From Poriferisulfidus sp965221375 (GTDB lineage: Bacteria; Pseudomonadota; Gammaproteobacteria; Poriferisulfidales; Poriferisulfidaceae): a DNA stretch of 64,000 nucleotides. Below the pieces are notes generated by a model. It did no database searches. It saw only the letters and a program-made list of their open reading frames with translations, and was not told the DNA's origin. Positions 61,801-62,964 of this stretch are shown here, one piece after another. Position 1 is the first letter of the stretch. Each line of letters begins with the position of its first letter. The translations under genes and the position numbers were made by a program. The stretch lies in contig OZ244883.1 in assembly GCA_965221375.1 (NCBI GenBank), positions 496,001 to 560,000 of the forward strand, in the 5' to 3' direction.

Positions 61801-62964
61801 GGCAGCAGCCACTTCACGCTGGCGTTGGACGGCGAGTCGGGTCAGGGATCCGGTTGGACGCTGTGGGGACGGGGCAGTTACATAGACATTGAAAATGAAG
61901 GCCGCAACAGTTCGGAACATGACAGCGAGCTGCGCGCGGCGTGGCTGGGCATCGACCGTCGCTTTGGCGACGATATAACGGGCGGTGTGGCGCTGTCGTA
62001 TGCCGATGTGGAGACCGACTACAGTCTGAAGCCGACCGGAGAGACGGTGAGCAAGGGCGAGTTGGAGATGGAAATCACCAGCATCCACCCGTATGCGCGT
62101 TGGGAGACATCCCCGGGATGCGCAGTGTGGGCGATGCTGGGCGTCGGGCAGGGTGATGTGGAGCTGACTTCGGCTACCACCGAGAATAAGACGATTGAGA
62201 GCGATGTGGATTACTGGATGGTGGCATTCGGCGGGCGCGAGTTGCTGAGTCCGATGTCGGGCATGGAATTGGCGCTGGTGGCGGATGTCGGCTATGCGCG
62301 TCTGGAGACGGATGCGACGTCGGAGGCGTCGGCGATCAGTGATCTGAGCGTGGAGTCGTGGCAGGCGCGTGCGGGAATTGAAGCACAGGGGAACTGGGGC
62401 GACGGAGTCAGCCCGTTTGGGGCGATCTATGGCCGCTACGATGGCGGTGATGGCGCAGAAGGCGTCGGTCTGGAGTTGCGCGGCGGATTGAGCCTGGCGC
62501 AGCCGGACTCCCGACTGCAGTTGGATATTGAGGGCCACTGGGTGGCGGCGCACAGTGAGAGTGATTATGAGGAGTGGGGCGCGAGTCTGACGGCGGCGGT
62601 GTTGCCGGCGGCGGACCGTCGCGGCTGGTCGTGGAAGGTGCGTTCGGGCCTGGGTCAGGAGGCGAGTGATTCGTCAGTACTGTGGGGCGAGGAGAAGTTG
62701 GAGTCGCTGGTGGAGACGAATCGGTCGCACGAGTTGTCGCTGTCGGCCTCGGTGGGCTGGGGCTTTGGCTTGGCGACGGGTCGCGGTGTGCTGACACCGT
62801 TTGCGGAAGCAACGATGACATCGGGTGAATGGGATGAGGCGAAGTTGGGACTGCGTTACATCCTGCCGGATACCGAGAAGTGGTCGCTGGAGTTGTCGCT
62901 GGGACAGCACAAGGATGAAGAAGTGGGCAATTACATCGGCGTAGAGATCGATTTGCGGGATTAA
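25882..62964 (+). CDS. Giant repeat-containing autotransporter-like surface protein (about 12,360 residues)
   Basis: Predicted cell-surface protein exported across both membranes by its own C-terminal barrel. I chose the ATG at 25882 over the TTG at 25867 because the second family member at 63637 aligns from there (MFMNVS against MFVNVS). No clear Shine-Dalgarno sequence is present. Layout by residue: long signal peptide 1–44 (basic stretch RRHR, hydrophobic core, ALA cut site); FN3-like module 45–186; Ig-like repeats 1–7 (187–933); second FN3-like module (934–1081); repeats 8–108 (about 1082–11906); helical linker; beta-barrel from about 11990. Each repeat follows LTLSGSPVALTEGG, an NW-containing core, an acidic DDDDATDETV loop and a terminal DDDE, resembling Calx-beta domains, so calcium binding is likely. 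I find only six cysteines. The frame is unbroken over 37 kb, which argues for selection. Adhesion or biofilm function is inferred. Confidence 0.9.
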   Translation: MFMNVSTSLDPFSTGAGRRHRFLYCGAAFLLSLALLLLPQGALAQQTSPVTNLQVTPGFQSLTLTWDWSDGSGGVCAITFQGQVAGSFEINYKKASLPESAWRSTGEIGGFYPDNDVDTGGFEKYDPDLRSFTIDANATGLFGGGQDGVALDGVEYDVRVFVYSALPCPNPNSTLVFGAGTPLFSQLVLTGAPLALTEGGSAGTFTVALGSEPTATVTVSVASSDAGAATVSTAALTFTTTDWNTAQTVTVTPVDDNDATDETVTVSLSASGGDYAGINATATVTVTDDEAVELRLSGSPVALTEGGTNGTFTVVLGSQPTATVTVSTASSDAGAATVSPAALTFTTTDWNTAQSVTASAVDDADAANESVAVTLTASGGDYAGISATATVTVDDDETAGLTLSGSPVALTEGGAAGTFTVVLTSQPTATVTVSVASSDASAATASPAALTFTTTDWNTAQAVTAAAVDDNDSTDETVTVTLSASGGDYAGMSATATVTVTDDDTVGLTLSGSPVALTEGGADGTFTVALATQPTATVTVSMASSDAGAATASPAALTFTTADWNTAQAVTAAAVDDNDSTDETVTVTLSASGGDYAGINATATVTVTDDDTVGLTLSGSPVSLTEGGADGTFTVALVAQPTATVTVSVTSNDTGAATASPAALTFTTSNWSTAQSVTASAVADDDATDETVTVSLAASGATEYGAVTGTATVTVTDDDTVGLTLSGSPVALTEGGADGTFTVALATQPTASVTVSMVSSDTGAATASPAALTFTTSNWNTAQSVTAAAVADDDATDETVTVTLTASGGDYAGTSATATVTVTDDETAELTLSATTLALTEGGADGTFTVALASQPTAAVAVSVTSSDTDAATVSPAALTFTTTNWSTAQTVTAAAVDDGNGDNESVAVTLAASGGDYAGASATVTVTVTDDAVQTTAPTNVQTTPGVRSLEVTWDWSDGTGGVCALDPASPAAGFELQYKKASLPDSYWRSALEAETNHNDADSGVYSLEFEGASARSFTIDENARGRNSQGNPIYGQHTVIVLAVEAYDVRVRAYSTAALCDIRYSPYGTGAGTPEDWELVLSGDPLALTEGGSDGTFTVALSHPPIGSLTVAGSTTVAVSSDDTGAVTVSPAALTFTETDWATAQAVTASAVDDGDATDETVEVTLSASGGNLDGISATATVTVADDDTVGLTLGGSPVALTEGGTAGTFTVALATQPTATVTVAVVSSDTGAATASPAALTFTTTDWNTAQAVTAAAVDDDDATDETVSVTLSASGGNYAGINATATVTVTDDDTVGLTLSGSPVALTEGGSSGTFTVALATQPTATVTVSVASSDTGAATVSPATLTFTTGDWNTAQSVTAATVDDDDATDETVTVTLAAEGGDYAGVSAAATVTVTDDDTVGLTLSGSPVSLTEGGSSGTFTVALATQPTATVTVALASSDTGAATASPAALTFTTGDWNTAQSVTAAAVDDDDATDETVTVTLSASGGDYAGINATATVSVDDDETIGLTLSGSPVALTEGGTDGTFTVVLTSQPTAAVTVSVASSDTGAATASPAALTFTTGDWNTAQSVTVAAVDDDDATNETVTVTLSAGGGDYAGVSAAATVTVTDDDTVGLTLSGSPVALTEGGTDGTFTVVLTSQPTATATVTVASSDAGAATASPAALTFDASNWDTAQSVTAAAVDDDDATDETVTVTLSASGGDYAGINATATVTVTDDDTVGLTLSGSPVALTEGSAAGTFTVALATQPSASVTVSVASSDAGAATASPAALTFTTGDWNTAQAVTASAVADDDATDETVTVTLEAEGGDYAGINATATVTVTDDDTVGLTLSGSPVSLTEGGTDGAFTVALATQPTATVTVSVASSDTGAATASPAALTFDASNWDTAQSVTAAAVDDDDATDETVTVTLSASGGDYAGINATATVTVDDDETIGLTLSGSPVALTEGGTDGTFTVVLTSQPTATVTVSVTSSDTGAATASPAALTFTTGDWNTAQSVTASAVADDDAADETVTVTLSAGGGDYAGTSVTATVTVTDDDTVGLTLSGTPVALTEGGTDGTFTVVLTSQPTASVTVSVASSDAGAATASPAALTFDASNWDTAQSVTAAAVDDDDATDETVTVALSASGGDYAGINATATVTVTDDDTVGLTLSGSPVALTEGGAAGTFTVALATQPSASVTVSVASSDTGAATASPAALTFTTGDWNTAQAVTASAVADDDATDETVTVTLEAEGGDYAGINATATVTVTDDDTVGLTLSGSPVALTEGGADGTFTVALATQPTATVTVSVASSDAGAATASPAALTFTTGDWNTAQSVTVAAVEDDDASDETVAVTLEAEGGDYAGINATATVTVTDDDTPGLVLSATTLTVTEGESETFTVVLATQPTATVTVEVQNSDTRLVTASPGTLTFTTTDWNTAQTVTASAANDDDVLDETVTLSLVPRGGGYDFRIASVIVTVDDDDTIELTLSGSPVALTEGGTDGTFTVTLGSRPTATVTVSVASSDTGAATASPAALTFTTGDWNTAQTVTAAAVDDDDATDETVTVTLSASGGDYAGVSAAATVMVTDDDTVGLALSATSVALTEGGADGTFTVALTTQPTVTVTVSVASSDTGAVTASPATLTFDASNWNTAQSVTAAAVDDNDPTDETATVTLSASGGDYAGVSATATVTVTDDDTVGLTLGGSPVALTEGGTDGTFTVALATQPTASVTVAVASSDTGAATVSPAALTFTTGDWNTAQSVTASAVADDDATDETVTVTLSASGGGYAGTSATATVTVDDDETIGLTLSGSPVALTEGGTDGTFTVVLTSQPTASVTVSVASSDAGAVTASPAALTFTTSDWNTAQSVTAAAVDDDDATDETVAVTLSAGGGDYAGTSATATVTVDDDETIGLTLSGSPVALTEGGTAGTFTVVLTSQPTAAVTVSVASSDTGAATASPAALTFTTGDWNTAQSVTAAAVDDDDATDETVTVTLSASGGDYAGINATATVTVTDDDTVGLTLSGSPVALTEGGADGTFTVALATQPTATVTVSVASSDTGAATASPAALTFTTGDWNTAQAVTAAAVADDDATDETVTVTLAAEGGDYAGINATATVTVTDDDTVGLTLSGSPVALTEGGTDGTFTVALATQPTAAVTVSVASSDTGAVTASPAALTFTTTDWNTAQSVTASAVADDDATDETVMVTLSAGGGDYAGTSATATVTVDDDETIGLALSGTPVALTEGGADGTFTVALTSQPTATVTVSVASSDAGAVTASPATLTFTTSDWNTAQSVTASAVADDDATDETVTVTLSAGGGDYAGTSATATVTVDDGGTIGLTLSGSPVALTEGGTDGTFTVMLTSQPTASVTVSVASSDTGAATASPAALTFDASNWNTAQSVTASAVDDDDATDETVTVTLSASGGDYAGINATATVTVDDDETIGLVLSWIDVEAREKHFLHPAFPVALASQPSATVTVTVTNPDPGAVEVTPTALTFTTANWSTSQNVSVIPEDDDDAADETVLVTLTASGGDYAGVNGTVTVTVIDSETAEMTLSGAPVALTEGGTDGTFTMVLTHVPTESVTMAVASSDTGAVTASPAALTFTTTNWNTAQTVTASAVDDDDAADETVTVTVTASGAREYESMTRTATVTVTDDDTVGLTLSGSPVALTEGGTDGAFTVALATQPSAEVTVSVASSDAGAATASPAALTFTTSDWNTAQSVTASAVADDDATDETVTVTLSASGGDYAGINATATVTVDDDETIGLTLSGSPVALTEGGTAGTFTVVLTSQPTATVTVAVASSDTGAATASPAALTFTTSDWNTAQSVTASAVADDDATDETVTVTVTASGGDYAGTSATATVTVTDDDTVGLTLSGSPVALTEGGADGTFTVALATQPTATVTVSVASSDTGAATASPAALTFTTSDWNTAQSVTASAVADDDATDETVTVTLSASGGDYAGVSAAATVTVTDDETTGLTLSGSPVALTEGGTTGTFTVALTSQPTAAVTVAVASSDTGAVTVSPAALTFTTTDWNTAQAVTAAAADDADATDETVTVTLTASGATEYGSATATATVTVDDDETVGMTLSTTTLSMTEGETETFTVALTSQPSGNVTVTAAGFDSSVLLLLPGTLVYTPTNWTTEQTISVLASPDVDVADESETITLYATGGGYGNSLNPTTAAVTVTVTDNDVAALTLSAGSLPITEGAAATFTVALSHMPSAAVTLAVASDDVGAATANPAALTFGTGNWQTAQTVTVNAVQDADVASENVTVSLTASGSTDYAGVSGEVLVVVSEDDGVAALTVSATALTVAEGADETFTVTLSHAPKSSVTVTVAGADAAVATVSPGALTYTSTSGLTQTVTVSGVSDADIEDETLTLTLSGSAEYAAASATVAVKVEDDDEAELTLSTSSLTVAEGADGTFTVALTSQPTAAVTVSVASSDTGAATANPGSLTYTTANWSTAQTVTVSGESDSDAADETVALTLTASGASEYASVSATATVTVDDDEAAGLTLSATTLTVEEGKDETFTVALAVQPTGSVVVSVLSADTGAAKANPGSLTYTTTNWNTAQTVTVSGESDADATDESVAVSLTASGASEYGSVTATVTVTVTDDETAGLTLSGTPVALTEGGADGTFTVALSTQPSATVTVSVTSGDEGAATVSPAVLTYTTSDWATAQAVTAAAVDDGDATDETVTVTLAASGATEYGSVTAQAVVTVDDDETAELTLSATTLTVEEGKNETFTVALSTQPSAAVSVSVVSANTLAAKVNPAALTYTTANWSTAQTVTVSGESDPDAVDEDVALTLTASGASEYGSVTSTMTVTVDDDEDAELALSATTLTLTEGGTSGTFTVMLSAQPTAAVTVAVANSDSGAATVSPAALTFTTSDWNTAQTVTATPVDDDDAADELVSVTLTTSGAAEYATASGKVEVTVDDDEDAALTVSTTALTLAEGTSGTVAVALSHVPTASVTVAVTVTDVGFGGVNKLTVSPTALTFGTANWDTAQTVTVNAVTDADDDDETATVKLTASGAPGYESVEAEVAVTVVDGAGALSLGATRVEVTEGATASLTVALSRLPSASVTVSVSSGDTAVATVSPGSLVFTTANWDTAQTLTVTGEEDADASDEQTLLTLAASGASEYLGVTTTAVAAVTDDEQANLVLSATSVALAEGVSGTFTVALSHAPSGSVGVTLANGDAGAVTASPASLTFDASNWDTAQTVTVSAVEDDDASDETVTLTLTAGGAATEYAGVSASVTVTVTDDDEVGLAVSTLSMTVTEGTTGTFTAALTSQPSAAVTVATSSTDTGAVTASPAALTFSTSDWSTAQTVTVTGVGDADARDETVRVTLTASGATEYASESGEVSVFVDDDESVGLALSAQTVAATEGGAAGTFTVALSALPSASVTVAVSSGDTGAVTVSPASLTYTTTNWSTVQTVTATPVDDNDATDETVTVTLSASGASEYGSVTDTVAVTVDDDETASLVFSATSVALTEGASGTFTVALSDAPSGVVGVVLASGDTGAVTVSPATLTFDASDWATAQTVTASAAQDTDVQDETVTVTATASGTTEYAGVSGTVTVTVDDDEAASLRLSTTSVALTEGGASGSFLVELSAAPSGSVTVAVASADTGAVTASPASLTFSTSNWSTAQTVSVSAVSDADAADESVEVTLTASGASEYGSVTDTVTVTVDDDETAALDLSTTLVTVDEGTSETFTLALSRVPTASVTVAVSSADEGAVTVSPATLTFTTTNWATDQTVTVSGVSDDDAAEEEVTVTLTASGAPGYESVTDSVTVEVWEDDIAELTLSVKELTVAESATGTFTVALSHVPSAAVTVAVSSDATAVATVSPASLTFTATDWSTDQTVTVSGVEDANAAEDLATVLLEASGAEEYEFTTAELEVRVTDEDQASLTLSTTTMALTEGGAADTFTVVLTSQPTDSVTVSVTSADTGAATASPAALTFTTSDWDTAQTVTASAVDDDDALDETVAVTLASSGADEYVGVSAAATVTVDDDEAAGLTLSTTSVALTEGGVANTFTVALATQPSAAVTVSVTSADEGAVTASPAALTYTTANWATAQTVTASAVEDDDASDETVAVTLAASGGDYAGISATATATVDDDEATALELSTTKLSLSEGKGGSFTVALATQPSAEVTVSVTSSDTGAVTVDSATLTFSTTNWSTAQTVAASSVADDDAADEEVTVTLSAAGGDYAGVSASVTVTVGDADDASLSLSTTTVTVDEGASGTFTVALARPPSAEVTVSVVSDDTGAATVSPAALTFTTSDWDTAQTVTVSGEQDADFDDETPALSVTASGADEYVGVSDTVSVKVTDDEDPALELSVTTLSLTEGGATGTFTVRLSEAPTGKVAVELSSADESAVTVSPGSLAYTAADWDTAQTVTVTAIADADLEDETVEVNLKAGGGGYVGVRAAVTVSVTDDDAASLALSATELTVDENSSGTFTAALSYEPSGEVTVSLSSDDTGAATVSPATLTFSTKNWSTAQTVTVRGVADRDAADEAVTVTLTASGGGYAGVSAEVAVTVEDAETADLLLSTSSLTVAEGTDGTFTVTLTRLPSAAVTVTVTSSDVDAVRVRTGTLTYAAGIGSAQTVTVIGVSDLDAADEEVTLTLTASGAAEYVGVNATATVTVTDDEQAALALSVTGLTVNEDSTETFTVALSHVPTAAVTVSVASDDEGAATVDSATLTYTTTNWRAPQTVTVSGVSDADTSDETVAVTLAASGATEYGSVTTTVTATVTDDDTAGLTLSGSPVALTEGGADGTFTVALATQPTVTVTVAVLSDDRGAVTASPAALTFDASNWNTAQSVTASAVDDNDATDETVTVTLEAEGGDYAGTSATATVTVTDDDTAGLTLSGSPVALTEGGSSGTFTVALATQPTATVTVSVASSDAGAATASPAALTFTTGDWNTAQSVTVAAVEDDDASDETVAVTLEAEGGDYAGINATATVTVTDDDTPGLVLSATTLTVTEGESETFTVVLATQPTATVTVEVQNSDTRLVTASPGTLTFTTTDWNTAQTVTASAANDDDVLDETVTLSLVPRGGGYDFRIASVIVTVDDDDTIELTLSGSPVALTEGGTDGTFTVTLGSRPTATVTVSVTSSDTGAATASPATLTFTRTDWDTAQTVTATAVDDDDATDETVTVTLSASGASEYGSVAATATVTVTDDDTVGLTLSGTPVALTEGGADGTFTVVLTSQPTATVTVSVASSDTGAVTASPATLTFDASNWNTAQSVTAAAVDDNDPTDETVTVTLEAEGGDYAGVSATATVTVTDDDTVGLTLGGSPVALTEGGTDGTFTVALATQPTASVTVAVASSDTGAATASPAALTFTTGDWNTAQTVTAAAVDDDDATDETVTVTLSASGGDYAGTSATATVTVDDDETVGMTLSTTTLSMTEGETETFTVALTSQPSGNVTVTAAGFDSSVLLLLPGTLVYTPTNWATAQTISVLAVPDVDVADESETITLNATGGGYGTSLNPVTAAVTVTVTDDDVASLTLSTTKLSLSEGKGGSFTVALATQPSAEVTVSVTSSDTGAVTVDPATLTFTTSDWATAQTVAASSVADDDAADETVAVTLAASGGDYAGVSASVTVTVGDVDDASLSLSTTSVTVTEGSTETFTVALARPPSAEVTVSVVSDDTGAATVSPAALTFTTSDWDTAQTVTVSGEQDSDFGDEALELSLTASGADEYVGVSATAKVTVEDDEVTTLELSVTKLSLSEGKGGSFTVALGSQPTDSVTVSVTSSDTGAVTVDPATLTFSTTNWSTAQTVAASSVADDDAADEEVTVTLSAAGGGYAGVSTSMTVTVGDTDDASLSLSVTTVTVDEGASGTFTVALARPPSAEVTVSMVSNDTGAATVSPAALTFTTSDWDTAQTVTVSGEQDADFDDETPALSVTASGADEYVGVSDTISVKVVDDEDPALELSVTTLSLTEGGAAGTFTVKLSEVPTGAVAVELSSADESAVTVSPVSLAYTATDWDTAQTVTVTAIADVDLEDETVEVNLKAGGGGYVGVRAAVTVSVTDDDEASLALSATELTVDENSSGTFTVALSYQPSGEVTVSLSSDDTGAATVSPATLKFGTKTWATAQTVTVRGVADRDAADEAVTVTLTASGGGYAGVSAEVAVTVEDAETADLLLSTSSLTVAEGTDGTFTVTLTRLPSAAVTVTVTSSDVDAVRVRTGTLTYAAGTGSAQTVTVIGVSDLDAADEEVTLTLTASGAAEYVGVNATATVTVTDDEQAALALSVTQLRTREGASQTFTVALSHVPTATVTVAMTSSDEGAVRVTRPKTLTYTTANWRTAQTVTVTGVPDADASDETVAVRLTASGADEYDSVTGTVTVTVDDDEVVTLELSTKRLSLSEGKARTFTVALGSQPSAEVTVAVLSDDRGAVTVNPTALTFSTSNWSTAQTVTATSVADDDAADEEVTVTLEAEGGDYAGARSAVIVTVDDDGAKTLELSTTKLSLSEGKGGSFTVVLGSQPSGSVTVSVTSDDTGAVTVDPAALTFSTSNWSTAQTVAASSVADDDAADEEVTVTLSAAGGDYAGVSAAVTVTVGDVDDASLSLSTTTVTVDEGSSETFTVALARPPSAEVTVSVASSDTGAATASPTALTYTTTNWSTAQTVTVSGEQDADFDDETLAVLLTASGADEYEVVRAGVAVKVVDDEDPALELSVTTLSLTEGGATGTFTVKLSEAPTGKVAVELSSADASAVTVSPGSLAYTAADWDTAQTVTVTAIEDVDLEDETVEVNLKAGGGGYAGVRATVTVSVTDDDEASLSLSVTELTVDEGSSVTFTVALGSQPSVARVLVSVTSDDTGAVTASPAALTFSTSNWLTAQRVTVHGVADRDAMDEEVTVKLLARGGDYAGVSAAVTVTVEDVDDASLSLNVTTLTVAEGSSETFTVALGSQPSAEVTVSVLSDDRGAATVNPAELTFSTSNWSTAQTVTAKGAPDDDAADEEVTVTLEAEGGGYAGVSAAVTVTVTDDETASLVLRVTELTINEASVETFTVALSHVPTATVTVAMTSSDEGAVRVTRPKTLTYTAKNWRTPQTVTVTGLPDEDASDETVAVTLTSSGADEYDSVSGTVTVTVRDDETTGLSLSATRVAVTEGGADGIFGVALTSQPTATVSVSVTSDDTGAATASPAALTFTTTDWNTAQVVTVKAPQDIDAADEAVTLTLTASGGDYVGVSATVSVTVDDDEEASLTVSVTELTVKEGSSGTFTVDLRYLPKGSVTVTVESSDTGAATVSPGTLTFGEVGTGLPQTVTVTGVPDVDGSDEEVTVTLTGSAEYAQASAEVEVTVEDDETTGLTLSATSVALTEGGADGTFTVALVSQPSATVTVAVSSADTGAVTTSPAALTFTTSDWGTAQTVKASAVDDDDASDETVTVTLTASGGGYADVSAAVTATVEDDETTSLVVSTATLSMTEGETETFTVALSSQPSANVTMRASGFDSNVLLLLPSTLVYTPTNWATAQTISVLAVPDVDLEDESETIQLAARGGGYGNSLYPVRASVAVTVEDDDEGSLTLSTGSLSITEGAAAQTFTVALSHRPAGAVTVSVASDDVGAATASPATLTFGTGNWQTAQTVTVNAVQDADAASEDVTVTLTGEGGAYTGVSAQVLVLVSEDDGAAKLSVSTSTLTVAEGADETFTVTLSHAPKDSVTVAVAGADATVATVSPGALTYTSTGGLTQTVTVSGVSDTDILDEEVTLTLSGSAEYAAASATVTVTVEDDDEAALTLSTTALTIEEGKDETFTVALATQPQKEGVTVTVTSADTLAAKANPSTLTFSTTNWSTAQTVTVSGESDLDAADETVPLTLTASGASEYGLVTGTVTVTVEDDETAALTLSTPRLTVTEGGEDKFLTVALATQPTATVTVSVANDDVGAATASPTALTFTSTNWDTAQAVTVSAVEDADAVDEEVTLSLTVSGADEYGSVRGKAEVTVEDDDAAALVLSADNLTVTEGQTGTFTVALSHAPVSTVTVTTKSQDRDAATVSPAVLTYTTSDWAAAQTVTVTGVEDADVSDETTEVTLTASGSTEYESVLATVAVTVEDDEVAELRLSATTLTVKEGAAGTFTVALSVQPTKGVTVSVVSADTLAAKVSPAALTYTTANWSTGQTVTVNGESDLDAVDEEVAVTLTASGTANEYMSASATVTVTVEDDEAAALMLSATTLAMKEAHSRTFTVALSAQPSASVTVSVKSEDTDVATVDRTALTFTTANWDTAQTVTVNALEDADALDERTTVTLGASGAAEYATVSDKVLVTVEDDEEAALVVSATALTLAEGTSETMTVALSHVPTKSVVVSVAVTDVGFGGVNKLTVSPTALTFSTANWDTAQAVTVTAIEDADEEEETATVKLTASGATEYEPVEAEVAVTVVDGAGALNLGATRVEVTEGETASLTVSLSRLPSASVTVSVTSSDTAAATVSPGSLVFTTENWDTTQTLTVTGVEDADPSDEQALLTVVASGASEYLGVTRTAVVAVTDDEQARLVLSAESVALAEGASGTFTVTLSHAPSGSVGVTLASGDAGAVTVSPASLTFGASDWDTAQTVTASAVADGDASDETVTVTLTAGGSATEYAGVSASVTVTVTDDEEVGLAVSTLSMTVTEGTTGTFTVALTSQPSAAVTVATSSADTGAVTASPASLTYTTANWSTAQTVTVTGVGDADATDETVRVTLTASGATEYASESGEVSVFVDDDETVGLALSAQTVAVTEGGADGTFTVALRVPPTASVTVAVSSGDTDAATVSPAALTFSTSDWWRAQAVTASAVSDTDATDERVTVTLSASGASEYGSVTDTVVVTVDDDETASLVFSATSVALTEGASGTFTVALSDAPSGVVGVALASGDTGAVTVSPATLTFDASDWETGQTVTVSAAQDTDVQDETVTVTATASGTTEYAGVSGTVTVTVDDDETVSLRLSTTSVALTEGGASGSFLVELSAAPSAAVTVAVASADTGAVTASPASLTYTTANWSTAQTVAVSAVSDADASDESVDVTLTASGASEYGSVTGTVTATVTDDETAALDLSETRVTVDEGTSETFTVALSHVPTESVTVAVSSADEGAVTVSPATLTFTTTNWATDQTLTVSGVSDADAAEEEVTVTLTASGAPGYESVTDSVTVEVWEDDIAELTLSVKELRVAESATGTFTVTLSHVPSAAVTVAVSSDATAVATVSPASLTFSTTSWSTAQTVTVSGVEDANAAEDLATVLLEASGAEEYGEVTAELEVRVTDEDQASLTLSTTTVALTEGGAAETFTVALTSQPTATVTVTVTSSDTPAATVSPRSLVYTTSNWATAQTVTANAAQDDDASDETVAVTLAASGGDYADVSATVTVTVDDDDAAGLTLNRTTLALDEGRNGSFTVTLATQPSAAVTVSVASADEDAVTVNPAALTFTTANWSTAQSVGASAVEDTDATDETVAVTLAAEGGGYADVSATATVSVNDDETSGLTLNRTTLSLDEGASGTFTVMLASQPSATVTVAVTSADTGAVTATPAALTYTTSNWATAQTVTANAVEDDDASDEAVTVTLVAEGGDYADLSATATVSVRDDDTVGLTLSAETVALTEGDADGTFTVALSTQPSAEVVVSVTSTDTGAVTVTPAALTYTTSNWDTAQAVTASAVEDDDASDESVALTLLARGGDYDGTLAAVTVTVDDDEAIELDLSSTELTVTEGATGTFTVALGSQPSATVTVSLSSSDTGAATVSSTSLMFTTSDWNTAQTVMVSAVEDADAADETATVTLAASGGDYADVSAAVTVAVTDDETVNLDLTPEELTVNEGAAGTFTVMLPYVPTESVTVAVTSADADAATVSPATLTFTTRDWNTAQTVTVSGEVDTDGTDETVMVSLAASGAREYATVRGTITVTVDDSDETTQEKEAVEEILADVSLGLLRNARDVLRQRFEAEPKTGLEMDFSGALRALETDSTDSTGSARMSEALGSSHFTLALDGESGQGSGWTLWGRGSYIDIENEGRNSSEHDSELRAAWLGIDRRFGDDITGGVALSYADVETDYSLKPTGETVSKGELEMEITSIHPYARWETSPGCAVWAMLGVGQGDVELTSATTENKTIESDVDYWMVAFGGRELLSPMSGMELALVADVGYARLETDATSEASAISDLSVESWQARAGIEAQGNWGDGVSPFGAIYGRYDGGDGAEGVGLELRGGLSLAQPDSRLQLDIEGHWVAAHSESDYEEWGASLTAAVLPAADRRGWSWKVRSGLGQEASDSSVLWGEEKLESLVETNRSHELSLSASVGWGFGLATGRGVLTPFAEATMTSGEWDEAKLGLRYILPDTEKWSLELSLGQHKDEEVGNYIGVEIDLRD
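26014..26439 (+). other. FN3-like N-terminal module, copy 1 (within the giant gene)
   Basis: Encodes a non-repeat domain beginning SPVTNLQVTPG, with SLTLTWDWSDGSGGVCA, YKKASLPESAWRS and a late YDVRVFVYSALPC. The W…Y pattern and the final aromatic-rich strand suggest a fibronectin type III-like fold with two cysteines that could bond. Copy 2 is at 28681–29124. Confidence 0.6.
26440..28680 (+). repeat. Ig-like repeat array A (7 units)
   Basis: Seven tandem units of about 320 bp within the giant gene, each starting at an L-x-L-[ST] strand followed by a TEGG turn. Units are very alike and of the GGDYAG class, except unit 5 (ATEYGA). The array ends at DDAVQ, where the second FN3-like module begins. 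Confidence 0.9.
28681..29124 (+). other. FN3-like module, copy 2, interrupting the repeat array
   Basis: Encodes a second copy of the N-terminal module: TNVQTTPGVRSLEVTWDWSD against TNLQVTPGFQSLTLTWDWSD, then GGVCAL, YKKASLPDSYWRS and YDVRVRAYSTAALC. The pair of cysteines is conserved. Its codon usage is mixed like that of ordinary genes, unlike the monotonous repeats on both sides. Confidence 0.65.
30427..32994 (+). repeat. Tandem four-unit higher-order repeat (2 × 1284 bp)
   Basis: Units 12–15 (30427–31710) and 16–19 (31711–32994) correspond one to one at an offset of 1284 bp. Units 14 and 18 differ at only a few bases over 250 bp, sharing the unusual CAGCCGAGCGCGTCGG and the GAGGCCGAAGGCGG variant. 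This marks a recent four-unit duplication. Confidence 0.75.
32743..33427 (+). repeat. Near-identical dispersed block, copy 1 (partner 46576–47260)
   Basis: About 680 bp spanning units 19–21, including the distinctive RGGGYDFRIASV unit. It matches 46576–47260 base for base as far as I could read, at a constant offset of 13,833 bp. The match ends where GTGGCGAGTTCGG here reads GTGACGAGTTCGG in the partner. Confidence 0.8.
38137..43947 (+). repeat. 18-unit block, copy 1 (partner 54199–60009)
   Basis: Units 36–53 occur in the same order as units 86–103. Landmark words (TCGATGACGG, GGCTTCGGCGGGGTCAACAA, GTGGGAGGACGACATCGCGG, GGACCAGGCG) are offset by 16,062–16,065 bp throughout. Both blocks are 5,811 bp long by their unit boundaries. 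Divergence is higher in units 39–43 than in units 44–53. Confidence 0.8.
44269..45864 (+). repeat. Five-unit block, copy 1 (partners 49081–50676 and, in part, 51319–52278)
   Basis: Units 55–59 match units 70–74 at a constant offset of 4,812 bp; shared words include CGAAAACTCC and TGAGGGTGAGAACGGGGACG. The first three unit types recur a third time at units 77–79 (51319–52278). Confidence 0.75.
46576..47260 (+). repeat. Near-identical dispersed block, copy 2
   Basis: Partner of 32743–33427, described there. Neighbouring units 62–66 as a whole follow the order of units 19–23. Confidence 0.8.
54199..60009 (+). repeat. 18-unit block, copy 2
   Basis: Partner of 38137–43947. The units after it (104–108) are a distinct group beginning LTLNRTTLALDEG that does not continue the parallel. 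Confidence 0.8.
61600..62961 (+). other. Helical linker and autotransporter-like beta-barrel domain (end of giant gene)
   Basis: After the last repeat come a predicted helix (EEILADVSLGLLRNARDVLR) and a Ser/Thr linker, as seen before autotransporter barrels, where a helix sits in the pore. The barrel of about 370 residues starts GWTLWGRGSYIDI and shows alternating amphipathic strands, e.g. LRAAWLGIDRRFGDDITGGV, SIHPYARWETSPGCAVWAML and SPFGAIYGRYDGGDGAEGVG. It ends YIGVEIDLRD, without the C-terminal aromatic residue that usually serves as the BAM recognition signal. Assignment rests on pattern, not on a database search. Confidence 0.75.
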
